From Notospermus geniculatus (Eukaryota > Nemertea > Pilidiophora > Heteronemertea > Lineidae), in contig NMRB01001606.1 of assembly GCA_002633025.1 (NCBI GenBank), forward strand, positions 2,017 to 66,016: a stretch of DNA of 64,000 bases, written 5' to 3'. Shown in pieces: positions 32,961-59,477 of this stretch. The notes under the pieces are model-generated. The model saw only the letters and a list, made by a program, of their open reading frames with translations, was not told the DNA's origin and did not search any database. A program made the position numbers and the translations under genes. Within the stretch, counting starts at the first letter, position 1. Every line of letters starts with the position of its first letter.

Positions 32961-33708
32961 ATGACACTAAGTACTGCCCCTAGTTTTCTATGGTTGAAAT
33001 GCCTATAGAAAGCCACTTTGAGTAAGAAAACTCTCATATGGAGAGGCACCTTTACAATGCACCCTCTGGACTCGTTCAATGAATTTCATATCAAGGCAAG
33101 CAACATGGATAGGCAGGTTTGTATGACACATGATCCATCACTGTGACCTCGAAGAAACCAACATTTCCACATTCTATATATGGGAAACAAAAATTTGTTT
33201 TGAAAGTAGCTTCTCTGTTGAAAAGGCCACATCTTCAATATATTTTATGTCTAATACTGATCTAAAATTGAAGTATACAAACAGGCAATGCAGATTGACG
33301 GCCATTCTGTCAATAGCACTGCTTGAAGAGGAGCAGTCAGCTGCACTTATTGCCAAAAGATGGCAACAAAGTTCTTGCGGACCAATACAATATAAAATTT
33401 TCCTGATTGGTGCTCAATCAAGCATGAATTGACCCGTAGTGACACCTATAGATCAACTGATTGACAGCTCCTATTGGAAATTTGTCGTTCCTATTCACAA
33501 ACAGGCCTTGTCCCCCAAAATTGAAAAACATTCTCTGTACAAGGGCATGGCTACGTCTGCTCAAGCCAAAACAAGGTTAACTCAGCCAACTGTTATATGA
33601 TATGTTTCTTGTTCATGGTTCAGTTACCTGCCCAAATGACCTGCCACTGTTTAAAACCACAAAGTGAATCTTGAATGGTGAAGTACGGTCATTTTCTGTG
33701 AACCAATC
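32961..33708 (-). other. PAK 3' flank / probable 3' UTR
   Basis: Directly downstream of the PAK stop on the minus strand. A/T-rich with no splice-like exon; I could not pick a polyadenylation site with confidence. Confidence 0.4.
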
Positions 33709-47322
<13,614 letters not shown>

Positions 47323-47326
47323 CTCT

Positions 47327-50300
47327 CTGTAAGACATAAATGAAAATTTCATTAATTGATTTCAATAAAACTGAATTTTTAGTCTTTTTCCTAAATGTTT
47401 CCTCGACAAACAAAAAGCTGGAAAAGGAGTCAAGATTCTGAACATGAATGACGGATATTTCTACTCTTCTTCTCAAGCAGAACGACTCTGGCAGCTGGCA
47501 AAAACCAACGGAATATGGATGTGCAAAAGATCAAAGTACCGGTACGCTACCGATGGGAGGGTGAAAAAGAAGAGAACATTCCAGCAGCAGTTTCCGCATC
47601 AACATTCAAACCTCCATGCCGCATATAGCGGGACAGCATGTCATACGCAGAGTCCCAACAGTTTACGATGTTACGAGTAATGCTGTGATGCTGTTTTAAT
47701 GGCAAAATACGTTACAACGTACGTCACAGCGATGATGTCATCGGGTCACAGCACTCTACGTCAATGTCAAAATACCACCAACACTGATGTGGTTAATCGA
47801 GTTAGCATGCATACAAATAACTCACGTAAGTTGCCCCCAGTTATCCACGAAACATAGTGGCATATGACTTCTAATAATCATCATCATGACCAATGGAAAA
47901 TATCCCAAAGAACAATGAAAATATCACCAAATTCCAGGAACTGGTAATTTCACACCCAAATAGTTCAACTTTCTCCGAAGTATTACAATTCAATAAGTAC
48001 CACTTTCTGATCATGATAAGGAGATGTATGACATTTATTGTTCTAAGTCTTAATGTGTCCATTATTAGTGACTACTCTAATGCATACTGACAAAAACAAT
48101 AATATTGTTACAGTGTGATGGGGGCTGAAGGTTATATTGTTATAAGGCCAACAATTGCGATGGGAATTCTTCATTAACCCCTTACACTCCCCTACATTTT
48201 ACAGTCAGTACAGTCGCTTGGTATATACGGTATACGGAAACGCCGGTTACAATGGCTTCACGGTCTTGACTCCTCGGCAAGCCTTTGTTAACCGGCATTT
48301 TCGTACACCGTATACTTCTATGTAAGGGAAGCCCTAGGGATTCTCATTAACGCCTTACACTCCACCTACATTTTACAGGCAGTGCGAGTGCGGTCGCTTG
48401 CATTCGGGATTCTCCAAATGCCACAGGGTAGTGAAAGTAGGCCTAGTTCCGCCTAAAATTCTATGCATATACTAGTCAGAGTTGATTCACCACCTATCAT
48501 TGTCCACTAATACGTGGTCCTCTTCAGACAACAGCAATGTATGCTAAACAACACAAGGCGTAAATTTTTACAAAAGTCCAAAGGACCACGACACACTTGT
48601 TGCACCTACCGGTAGAGGTATTTCCTTTCCACTTTCATGAATATGCCACTCTCAGACTTTATTGACACAAGAGTTTTTCAATAGATCCACACAATGGCCA
48701 ATCTTGACCTATAATTTATACCCCAGCAACCAAATGAGAAGCAGTGAAAAAGGACCCAAAACTGGCACACTTAGGATTCAAGTGCCAAGGATGCAAATAC
48801 ACTGAGGCGTTCTATATTTTGTCATAAGAAATCCGGGTGATCGTACAATCATGGTTTTTGATACATGCTCACCACCTCCGTCGAGCTACGCCCCCCTTTC
48901 TGTCAACCCTGGATCTGGCCCTGCTGGAAACTTCACAAGCCAAATTGACCAAGGATGACACTCGTGTACCGGTACTGCACTTGCAGTTTTAAATTAAACA
49001 CCTGTAACTAGGGTCCTCAATGACTGAAGCCAGTGAAGGGCAAGTGTGATAATTAGCCAGCATTGGCTACTTTTCACACAAACACTTTCTCAAAGCATAC
49101 ATAAGTACATGTACATTCATAACCATATTTGTGACTGATCCCCAAACCCACCACACTCCAGTGTGTGTGAATGCAAAATGCATACCATTTCTGATCGAAG
49201 CGTTAAATACAAAGCTCAACACTGTTAATCAAACCATTCTTCCATAAATTACCTATAAAATCAGTCCCACCTTTAGTCAAAGGAACAAATCTTTACTCCA
49301 AATAAATAGTTCCTATTCAGCTTGGAGGCATCTAGGCCTTAGAGTTGACGAACACAATCTACAGTACAACATAGACACTGAACAGAGTCTTGCAAGAACA
49401 AGAATGACCTTCCTCGTGGCACAAATCTCAGAGTATATGGACGAATATACAGCCACAAAAGCTTGATCAACATTCAGCTATAGTAATTCCGCTTTTTCTT
49501 TGGGCTATTCCTTTATTACCGTACATACTATTGAGAACACAATCAAAACCTCTACATGTAGCTCACGAAAAAAATGTAAAATCTTATTGAATTCGGCTGT
49601 CGCTGGTCCTCAACCCTAGTATCTGAATTTCCCACTTCCTCCCCAGTGCTGCGTCAAGTAATTTTCGTTTGAATAGAAATGAGCAATGCACCCTCTGGCA
49701 TGAGTCCTCATCAATAATCATCTTAAAACACCCAATTTTGAGGACGTGTTGACTAGTATACCTCACAATCATGTCAAGAGGTACCAATTTTCATGCCTGC
49801 CTGATGTTGACCATATCGTTCAGGTATACTATAGTACTTGGTAGAGTGCACCTAATCCTAGTTGTAAACCTGATATCACCATCAAGTCCATCATCGCACA
49901 ACTGAAACTGGAAAGTTTGCAAATTTTTGTTTCAGCTGAAGCACCAAGTTGAGTTTAACCCATCAACCACCTCATCTCAATTTACAAAACAGAGGAAGTA
50001 CCTTTGTGTGTATAAATTAAACCTTAATCACGAACAAAATGCATTATTTCTTGAATATGGCTGATTTGATCTTTGCATAACAATATGAATACAATGCTCT
50101 GAATTATAACCAGATGATAACCACGACAACTGAACAACACCACCACCTCCATCCATTCCAAGAATGACAAATGCTGCCAGATACACGACTTGCACATTAT
50201 GCCAATTCCATGCTGCAGCACATGCACACGAAGACTATATTAAAAGTGATCATCCATTGGATGAAGAATATAATAGGAATGCATCAAATTCCTCAAATCT

Positions 50301-50408
50301 CCGATCCGATCAATACTTCATCACACAATAGTAATTTCTCTTCTTCCAATCAATCAAATATCAATACTGGTTGATGCAATGGATGTAACCAAAGGACTGG
50401 ATGGATTC
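47327..50408. other. Upstream PAK intron; palindrome inside a short duplication at 48167-48400
   Basis: ATTAACnCCTTACACTCC...CTACATTTTACAG occurs at 48173 and again at 48348. Between the copies lies a palindrome (TATACGGTATACGG + AAACGCCGGTTAC / TTAACCGGCATTTTCGTACA + CCGTATAC, about 48223-48320). No exon is recognised in the remainder. Confidence 0.45.
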
Positions 50409-50774
50409 TAAAGCTACGTTTACCTGACACGCGGTAAGCGGAATGCGGATCGCGGAAACGGGGGAACACGGAATAGACATCGGTTCACTCCACACCATTT
50501 CCATTCATCCATTTTGCACGCGGTTAGCGGTTTGCGCAACGCAGATAAGCGGAAATGCAGACTGATCACTCGGTGTAGCAATTTTTCCGTCCAGAATAAA
50601 AATCCGTGCACAACAGAGCACCGTGATTGGTCAGGGACGGACCAAACCTGCGCCATTGCTTGCAAAAACTCAAGTGATACCGCGTGCAGATAAATGGAAC
50701 AAGCCGAATGTTTTTTACTGCTGCGTTCCGTTTCTGCGATCCGCATTCGGCGTGTCAGCTATACGTAGCTTTAC
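50409..50774. mobile_element. 366-bp DNA transposon derivative (TAAAGCTACG TIRs)
   Basis: TAAAGCTACGTTTACCTGAC + ACGCGGTAAGCGGAATGCGG at the left and CCGCATTCGGCGTGTCAGC + TATACGTAGCTTTA at the right are TIRs of about 50 bp. Homologous to 1906-2252. No transposase. Confidence 0.85.
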
Positions 50775-51486
50775 AAGATAAGGGCATCAGAAACTGTTTC
50801 CAGCCCTGGGAGTCCTTCTTGTACTAGAAAATCTGCACTGCATGTTAGCCTTGAAGCAGTGTGAAGTATGCCTCAACTCATAGCACTTCATTGCCATTAC
50901 CTTTTTATCAGTTTTCACTAAAGTTGGGATCATGGATGGATCAGTATGGTGCTGCATGTACCGGTAAGCATATCCTCTGCAAAGTATCCGATTTTGTACA
51001 ACTCCCTGATTGATGATACATGTAGCTAGTTGACTGCAATGCACAAGGGGAAATCGTTCGAACTGACGGGAGGTGTAGAAAAGGTCCATTGAAAAAACTA
51101 GGCAACTTGTGTAGGGTAATGCATTTCAAGCAAGCAGAGAACCTTTCCTGGATTATTCATAGGCTAGTATGTTGTAATGATTGCATGAAATGTACATGTA
51201 TGTCGTGTGTTGACACCCATAATAATAATGCACATAGACCTGATTGATCAGGAACATATTGTTATAAGGAGACTCCCAAGTATATTTACAATACAACTGT
51301 GCACATATTATCGATAAAATCTGATCATAACTTCAATAGCCATGCATGGCAGTCATTGGCATACCCAGTCAAAACTTCACCACTTGACTGTCAGCCGATT
51401 TGAATGTGGTAGGCCTTATCGGTCTCCACAAATTGTTGGCAAATAGGGCCTAGTGTTTTCTTCTGAGTGATGCTCAATTACCCTTA
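50775..51486. other. No recognisable feature
   Basis: Upstream intron sequence, A/T-rich. Confidence 0.4.
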
Positions 51487-51877
51487 GGCCTTGTTCACAC
51501 GGGCACGTGTAGGGCGTATAGCATAGAGCACAACGTGTATAGCGTAAAAATACTAAGTTCTAGCTTGAGTCAATGAACTGTTCACACGACTGGCGTCAAG
51601 GGGCATATGCGTATAACATAGCATTACCGGTAGTAACGTGTCCAAATACCTCTGCAGTATTTTTACGTGCGTTAATGCTTGATGCCTGGGGGATTTCAAC
51701 GGAAAACACTTGTGATGACGTCATTTTGACCTCTGTGCTGAAGGAATCGTCGCCATATCATCTTATTTTATACCAACCGCATGGCCATACACGCATCACG
51801 TGTGAACATGTCACTTTTGGCGTTAACGCGTTACGCTCTACGCTATACGCCCTGCACGTGCCCGTGTGAACGAGACC
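51487..51877. mobile_element. 391-bp MITE, TTA duplication
   Basis: GGCCTTGTTCACACGGGCAC + GTGTAGGGCGTATAGC and GCTATACGCCCTGC + ACGTGCCCGTGTGAACGAGA + CC are TIRs of about 37 bp. TTA lies at 51484-51486 and 51878-51880. Confidence 0.88.
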
Positions 51878-52371
51878 TTAAAGCAGGGTTGGAGCCAAGT
51901 GTGTGCAAAGGGTCATCTATCAAAATTTTCATATGCCATCCAGCTGTTGGCTACCCAGCTACCACACAAGGAATATGCCTTACATTGTAGTCTCACAAAA
52001 TCGCCCCGCGATGCTAATAAACAGCCAATAAATTATCATACTATCCAGATGCACGTGGCCTATGAAACATCATCTACCTAACAGACAGCTTCGGCCAGCG
52101 ACAGAATGTGACAGGAATCGAAGGATGCCGAAGTCCACAAGGAACCCAAAATCATGGCAAAATTGTCTTCCTTCTGGAAAGAGTCGTTATTTAGAACCGC
52201 TGACCTCATGACCACAAGCAGTGAAGTGGTCAAATAGTGACACTGACAGTGACACACTAGCCCTAAAATCATGATCGATATAATCCACTTGAATTGATGG
52301 TTGTGGATCAAACAAGACGCTCACAGAAACTGATAAATAAAGACAAGCATGTTTGGGGGAAGTTTACTAAC

Positions 52372-52460
52372 CTGAAGGAAGTTCATATTCCGTTGCTTAC
52401 AAAAAGATAGTGCTGTCCAAGCGCAAGCACAAGACACACAATGGCGTCCAATCTACCTCA
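52372..52460 (-). other. Possible 5' non-coding exon of PAK
   Basis: The donor CTTCAG|gttagtaa at 52371 on the minus strand is a fair consensus. The preceding sequence has a short upstream ATG that is out of frame with MFGKKKK after splicing. It lies about 550 bp downstream of the CRE cluster, so it could be the first exon of a second promoter. The upstream limit is a guess. Confidence 0.25.
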
Positions 52461-52955
52461 ATCTACGGTACATGGAAACATAAGACAAGTTCCAATAGGC
52501 AATACAATTAAATTGTAATAACGATCAAATTGCTATGTTGGCTATGTTCACCTAGATATTCTACATTCCAAGCTTGTAGTGGACACAAGGACCATGGTGT
52601 GGCATTTTGCCAGTTTATTAGGCCTATACGTTACCTTTACCAGGTACACAAACACAATCAAGCACATATCCGGGTCAGTGGAATTGGAATAGAACAGGTT
52701 GAATGCTGATCAGTATTTGTGGCAATCGAAAGTCTCATGCATGAAGTGTGTCGTGATAGGCCCCATGATAAAAGATTGTCACCTTCATTCGCTCCATGAT
52801 AATAGTATAGGGCTATACAACAGTTCTAGACCTGGCAGTGCAAGAGGATTCCAGTCTAGTTCCTTGGGGATCACTTCACCACATACCCGTTCAGTAGGCA
52901 TGGTGGGGAAACTGAATGCGAGACGTGTCACGGCATTAGGAGCGCTAGGAGGCTG

Positions 52956-53020
52956 TAATGACGTCATTTCGTCACATGACGTTGCTGACGTCACGGATGA
53001 CGCGACGTCGTGATGTCAAA
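52956..53020. promoter_or_regulatory. Cluster of CRE/ATF-type sites
   Basis: Two perfect palindromic TGACGTCA octamers (52959-52966 and 52986-52993) plus half sites (TCACATGACGT, GATGACG, GACGTCG, TGATGTCA) are packed into 65 bp. CREB/ATF dimers bind this octamer. On the minus strand the cluster is upstream of the possible 5' exon at 52.4 kb, a normal distance for a promoter-proximal element. The promoter role is inference. Confidence 0.4.
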
Positions 53021-56000
53021 AGGCCTCAACAGCATTGTTATTTTCGTTATCTTCGAAAACTATAGGTCATATCAAAATTCGAGCTTCGTAATCTGGACAC
53101 TTCCGAGGTCTGTCTCCATGTGCATACCAAGTTTGGGGGCGATCCGTTTGTCAGTCTTTGAGAAAATCGCAGACAAAGAAACAAACAAACTCTTCTCAAA
53201 TTTTAGTATGATACCTTTACCTATAAAACTCCAGTTTTTTTCAAGATGCTGACCACTTCCAACAGCAAGTGAAGCAGCCTTGGCGACAGTGTGACACAGC
53301 AGAAAGTGTCACTCATCTTTCACGTCATGATACATACATGTACGTGAATAGGCCTATCAACAACTCAACCTCGACAGTCGAGTTACACGAACAAGCATGG
53401 GTCAGCAATGGGAGAAAATATCCTCAAACAAAGAAAATTACCAATGATGTATCCAGAAAATGACCATTCAGAATATCCAAAGGAGAATATTACAGTATGT
53501 GTATCCCACTAACCGATTACTTTGACAAGGAATGCATGAGATGTACAAGTCAATATGTGAGCTCAGGAGGGACTTCACAGCATGGACAACTGACTGACAA
53601 AAGCCCACCTACTTCATGTACTTCTAGGCCTATTAGTATCCTACTGGTTTATAAATCACACCTACACATGAAATATTTTCAGAGAAATTCCTCAGGCAAG
53701 TGAGTAATTTGGTGACCCTAGAATAATTTTTATACTTGTAGATCAATCATTTAGTTTCCTTTATGACTCCATGAGGCATCAAGAAAATTATTAACGGATG
53801 ATTAAGTCCATGGACTTACAACAATATATCCAACTTTTTTTATCTTATGTATAAAATCTGTTCATACAAGAAAATCTCACATGGAAGTTAAGTAGCCTGA
53901 CTGGGTGACAGTGCAGGAAATCCCCACTACAAGATAGGCAAAGCTACCATGTGCTACAATGTATACCCTCTGTTCTTCCCAACTTGTCCTTCTCCGCAGA
54001 GAACAAGGCCAAATAGACTAAACTTTTGAGATTCGAATTCAGCATAGCTTATCCTTACCCATTAGGCAAGTTTTATCACATTCTAAGGAATCACTTCAAC
54101 CAAGAGACAGACAATACATCTTAAATCATACCAAGAAGAAAAGCTTATGAAACCGACCACAATATCATGGTCACAATGAAGTGAGCAATTCCTTTTAAAT
54201 TCATTTGAATGGGTGATACATGTACATCAAATTCAATCTCTAAGAGTTCTGCATGTATGCTCGCTCGCAGTCACAACAAATAGTAACACATACGCACTAT
54301 ATCACATGAAACAAGAAACAGAGGGCGGCGGTGTTTGAACTTCCTGATTGGTTTGCTATTTTGGGACATGTGACTTGATTGACCAGTTGATGGTGATGCC
54401 AATGAACGGGCGCATGCTGAGATCGTGCCATTACATAATTATGATCTTTGCATGGGGGGGGGGGGATCTTTTACGGATTGATTATTGTCCCACAACCTCA
54501 TCCACTCATGACCTACATTTAGACATCACTGATTACTGAATAAATCTTTCATCCCACTGATATAGCATGGATGGAGCATGGTTTCTTCCCGTGGGGGGGG
54601 GGGGGTACTTGTGATATGGCATACACTTCACTGAACAAACGGGTGGGGATATCTAACATTACACATGCTGTGAAATAAAGAAGTGGGGCAATGACTTAGT
54701 CAACCTAAGAGATGTTCAAAATCAATACCGCCACGTCATGCACTGCACTGTACGCAGTTAGGCCAATGAATTTTTGTAAGGGTAGGCCTACTCATTACAA
54801 TTTACCGTACATGAGACAGACACCAAAATATGCAGGCTGTCTCATGAGCTGAACAGCTAGACACAATCTAAGTGTTCATAACAACACGACTGACAAACAC
54901 TACTGCCTTCCAATCCAAGGAAGCCAGGTCTAAACCCTGGGCCTGAGCCAGCATGCCCATAACGTGCGCCGCAGTTGACAAAATCCAGTGTTGAAACTCT
55001 CAACCAACTCACGAAGAGAAACCTCCTGGCACAGACTGAAACCATCAACTCACCCATCGAGTGAAATGCATGATCCACCAGACATTTTCAGTTGATTATG
55101 ATGCGCAGAGTGTGATGAAAATAAAATCCTCCAGCTAATCGCTGAACATGCTCCTTATCCCGTACATTATATTATAAATGACGACGTAAACCAGATAGCA
55201 AGACTATGCAAGAGTACTGCAAAACTTCAAATCAAATCTTATCATTAGTGGGACAGACCTCGGTGAACTCTCCGAAATTAGGGTAATACGATTCTGAGGT
55301 CTATAATATTCATATTCAGTCAGTGACATCAACTTATGTATTCTGAGTGAGAACAAAACCCTGTGTTTTCCTGTGCCTCAAGAAAGCAAGCAGAGTACCG
55401 TACTTGACAAATGCAATACACATTTCAACAGTGAAGAACAGAAAGCCAACAAAATGCCAGAACACTCTACAAGATGTGGCAGGCCAAGTCAACCATACAA
55501 CCACCAACATCCACCTGCTGTTGCTATCGTGTTGATCGAATTAAAAGGTGTTCGAAAACAACTCTCTTGGCAACATTGATTCAAAACAGGTTGTTCTTTT
55601 CAGGAAAATCCTTCGTGAATTAAACCACCAAAGAAGATGATCATCCGCAACTACAATCACATAATTGCCACGCTATGAGGCTTCAAAATGGTGAAGTTCA
55701 GCTACTTGTAGGAGGAGGGATGGATCAGAGGTGAAGACAGAATGCGAGCATTGACATTAACAATACGTGACCACTTCTACATGCAGCAACACAATTCAGT
55801 CCCAGTCAATTCAGGAAATATCAAATCAACTCAGTGTGAAGAGCCCTCACGAAGAAGAGGAAGAACTCAAAAGAAATCTTTCAGAATCAGAGTGATAAAT
55901 ATAGGCCATAATTGATTCACTTCCTTGATTTTCATCCTGATATGCCTGAACAAGATTTCGAAAACCTGTGAAAACAGTGTAGTATTGGATGCCAGTGACC

Positions 56001-56031
56001 TGTGACTGGGATAGTCCAGGAAGTAGAGTGG
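53021..56031. other. No gene; poly-G tracts and one repeat-like patch
   Basis: 53085-53200 (CCAAGTTTGGGGGCGATCCG, AGAAACAAACAAAC) resembles a dispersed repeat, in the style of the end of the 59478-60551 element. G tracts of 12 and 13 occur at 54454 and 54593. No exon is recognised. Confidence 0.4.
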
Positions 56032-56033
56032 AA

Positions 56034-56845
56034 CCTCTCTATTAAGGACACCTTCGAGACTGACAGATGGTGGCCTTAATTGAGAGGTGTCCAGATTACA
56101 GAGGCCAAGTTTAGGACTGAACTTTGGTGTTCCTTAATGGTCAAGAGGTGTCCTCCTGGCAGAGGTGTCCACTAAGGCCAAATGCACATTTGCGGCAAAA
56201 CTCAATGCGGGAGGGGTGTTTTTAAAATCGACTGATCCAGCTGAATGACGAGTCGACAGCGTCGGGTTCATCCTGAGAACATCAGGGGTTCTTAGTGCTC
56301 GCTCCCTTCGTGTGCGGTGACGAAGGGAGCAAGCACTATGAAGAACACCCCTGATGTTCTCAGGATGGTTGGGTTAGTCGACTTTAAAGGGAGACATGCG
56401 AAAAATATTGCCCGGCGGGCACAAGTTGTCTTTGTTTTGATTAGCGCACAGCGCCATCTGTTAATACGCGGTGACACTACGCTGTAGCATAGGCCCCTGG
56501 AGAACTATCAGTGAGTTTAGAACACGTATCTAACCAAACGTATCTGAAAAACACAACATGTATCTAAAAACACACGACGAGCTCACAAATTCGTGAGCTC
56601 GGGGTGTAATTTTTACAAACTAGTGTTTTTTGGTTAGGTACGTGTTCTAAACTCACTGATAGCTCTCCAGGGGCCTGTGCTATAGAGAAGTGTCACTGCG
56701 TATTAACAGATGGCGCTGTGCGCCAATCAAAACAAAGACAACTTGTGCCCGCCGGCCAATATTTTTTGCATGTCTCCCTTTAAAAACACCCCCACTGCAT
56801 TGAATTTTGCTGCAAATTTGCGCTCCTAAGTGAGGTTCCACAGCA
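56034..56845. mobile_element. Nested cluster of foldback elements
   Basis: The outer ends (GGAACCTCTCTATTAAGGAC at 56034 and CTAAGTGAGGTTCCA at 56845) match the TA-MITE at 4253. Inside is a 113-bp palindrome (56262-56374; AGAACATCAGGGGTTCTT / AAGAACACCCCTGATGTTCT) and then the TTAA element at 56398. Confidence 0.75.
56398..56779. mobile_element. 382-bp palindromic piggyBac-like MITE, TTAA duplication
   Basis: AGGGAGACATGCGAAAAATA and the mirrored end TATTTTTTGCATGTCTCCCT. TTAA at 56394-56397 and 56780-56783. Arms of about 185 bp pair nearly throughout (CAGATGGCGCTGTGCG, TGAGTTTAGAACACGTA) and meet at GAGCTCACAAATTCGTGAGCTC. Confidence 0.88.
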
Positions 56846-57847
56846 CATTCAGTTATTTGCGATGCACTGACATGACTGATGGAACTAAGCAATATCAACA
56901 AAATTCAAAAGCCAACATAATTTTTGGTGCATGCATCTCACCTTTAGAACCAAACTCCTCAGCTCTTCTGTATACTATCCACTAAGACCCTGCACAGACT
57001 GTCAGACAACTATAAACACAAGGATGTATAGCCACCAGCAGTGATACCTGATGCAGCATCTCCAGTGCTGAGCTATCATTCAACACAATTGATGAGCATA
57101 CGGAACACTTGAAAGATGAGCAATACATGTACTAAGGATGACTCAAGATTATCAGCCCCGTGTGAGAAGCTATGACTTTTACTTTAGCATCACCTCTCCA
57201 GGATAGGCAAAATCAGAGCTAGGGAGCCAGTAGGCAAACAGGATCAGGCCATTGAAAATTCATGTTCTCCTGAACCAAGTAAAAAGAACACGTTTGCAGT
57301 AAAACGGGTAAAAAGTAGGCCTATTTTAAGAAAGGAAAATTATGAGCGATCTTCTTCCATTCATTACGCACCTTGACTAATGATGCAGCTGCAATGCAAA
57401 AACACACATACCGGTATTTTATTATTTTGCCATTTTTAAAATCACTGCAACAAATTACCTTTCTTCCAGGGGCCTGAAGAAAAGATCTGGGCCTAAATAC
57501 ACCCGACAAGTCTACAGGTGAAATCAAAAGGCACTGAACACCTTGAGATTGAAAACCATATGGACGGCAGCAGGAGCAAGTTCTATCAACTGGAGTACTG
57601 TTTATGGGTGAACTATCTGTTTACACGTCAACTTGGAGTTACCTCCAGGACAGGAGATCAAACCATCAACAAAACGAGCCCATGGTGTTGCAACACAACT
57701 CTAAATAGAATCAGATAAAACTTCAATACCCTAACCGGTATCAAATCAAAAGCTTTAACTTAATGGCAGAGATGAAAATGCAGCTTTTTGAATGCTACAT
57801 GTAAGTTGGTCCTCCATCCAACCTACCTGGGTCTGAGACTGACATCA

Positions 57848-58118
57848 GGCGCGGATCCTGGGGGCAGATCCCGCCCGTGACCCCCTATTTTTCGGTAACC
57901 AATGTTAGAAAAATTGCCCTTTTTCAAAGTGCCACAGAATTGCCTTGTAATTTGTCCCTCCTCAGATGCTGGGAAATCGTGCCAACGGCCAGGTTCTGGA
58001 TTTCAAAATTTTTCCGGAGGAGACCCCCAGCCCCCCCTGTGGCTTGGGGCTCGCCTTCATCAGTCTGCCTGTGGCCTTCTGTGCCCCCCTTTACCAGAAT
58101 CCTGGATCTGCCCCTGGA
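57848..58118. mobile_element. Element D, intact copy
   Basis: CAGGCGCGGATCCTGGG at the left and CCTGGATCTGCCCCTG at the right are imperfect 16-bp TIRs. The core has CAGATGCTGGGAAATCG and GAGACCCCCAGCCCCCCC. It was present before the segmental duplication, as both copies have it. Confidence 0.65.
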
Positions 58119-58295
58119 CACGACTGAAAAGCATGAATAAATACAGCATAACTGAAAATAAAGTTTCATGAACTGTTTACAGTATGTGGATGACTTCAAA
58201 AAACAGTTCTATATTTGTATGGTATTGACACAAATACAGCAGAGGAAGGTCAATAAATGGAATCATAACTATGTTGACATTGGTCAATATCTTAC

Positions 58296-58408
58296 CTCTG
58301 TCCATTCAGCATCACTTCATTTATGGCACCAAACATACACTGGAAGCTTTGAAGGGAGGAATTGTCATCATCCATCCTCATGTTTCGCTTTGGTTTCTCC
58401 GAAGGCAT
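58296..58408 (-). CDS. Candidate alternative first coding exon of PAK, proximal copy
   Basis: This is the tandem-duplicate partner of the exon at 60937-61049. It has the same ATG, the same 37 codons and the same donor CAGAG|gtaaga. AAG/AAA at codon 7 and GAC/GAT at codon 15 are the only differences, and both are silent. Both copies keep ATG, frame and donor. It would splice in frame to the CRIB exon 11 kb downstream. Confidence 0.45.
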
Positions 58409-59477
58409 TATGAAGGCCTCTTTTTAAAAATTGTGGTTAAAAGGTAACACAGTCTGACTACTGATTGTCAAGCAAGATTCCAACGACTGAAGCTACCAAT
58501 ATTTCACTGTACACGTAGGTCTATCTACAGATTGTTGCACGTCATTTCCAACCAATCCAACGGGAATCACTGCAATCAGCTGATTAAGGCCAAGGCCTAG
58601 ACGGTGCCAAGAAGCCACAGACAATTGAAAATGTCCAGTGCTGAGCTATCATTCAACACAATTGATGAGCATACGGAACACTTGAAAGATGAGCAATACA
58701 TGTACTAAGGATGACTCAAGATTATCTGCCCCGTGTGAGAAGCTATGACTTTTACTTGAGCATCACCTCTCCGGGCTAGGCAAAATCAGAGCTAGGGAGC
58801 CAGTAGGCGAACAGGATCAGGCCGTTGAAAATTCATGTTCTCCTGAACCAACTAAAAAGAACATGTTTGCAGTAAAACGGGTAAAAAGTAGGCCTATTTT
58901 AAGAAAGGAAAATTATGAGCGATCTTCTTCAATTCATTACGCACCTTGACTAATGATACAGCTGCAATGCAAAAACACACATATTTTATTTTTTTGCCAT
59001 TTTTAAAATCACTGCAACAAATTACCTTTCTTCCAGGGGCCTGAAGAAAAGATCTGGGCCTAAATACATCCGACAAGTCTACAGGTGAAATTAAAAGGCA
59101 CTGAACACCTTGAGATTGAAAACCATATGGACAGCAGCAGGAGCAAGTTCTATCAACTGGAGTACTGTTTATGGGTGAACTATCTGTTTACATGTCAACT
59201 TGGAGTTACCTCCAGGACAGGAGATCAAACCATCAACAAAACGAGCCCATGGTGTTGCAACACAACTCTAAATAGAATCAGATAAAACTTCAATATCCTA
59301 ACCGATATCAACTCAAAAGCTTTAACTTAATGGCAGAGATGAAAATGCAGCTTTTTGAATGCTACATGTAAGTTGGTCCTCCATCCAACCTACCTGGGTC
59401 TGAGACTGACATCAGACGCGGATCCTGGGGGCAGATCCCGCCCGTGACCCCCTATTTTTCGGTAACCAATGTTAGAA

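Larger units (their letters stand above)
57061..58633. repeat. Segmental duplication, copy A (1573 bp)
   Basis: It starts TCCAGTGCTGAGCTATCATT and ends AGACAATTGAAAATG; the same start follows immediately at 58634. It contains Element D (57848-58118) and the proximal candidate first exon. Identity with copy B is about 96-98% by eye. Confidence 0.92.

Noticed and set aside
57321-57527. Possible small exons (ACTTGTCGGG...GAAGAAAG and CTGCATC...GTCAAG) on minus strand in the duplicated segment
   Set aside because: They have splice-like borders, but joining the first to the candidate first exon gives an early stop, and the 19-nt second piece is too short to support.
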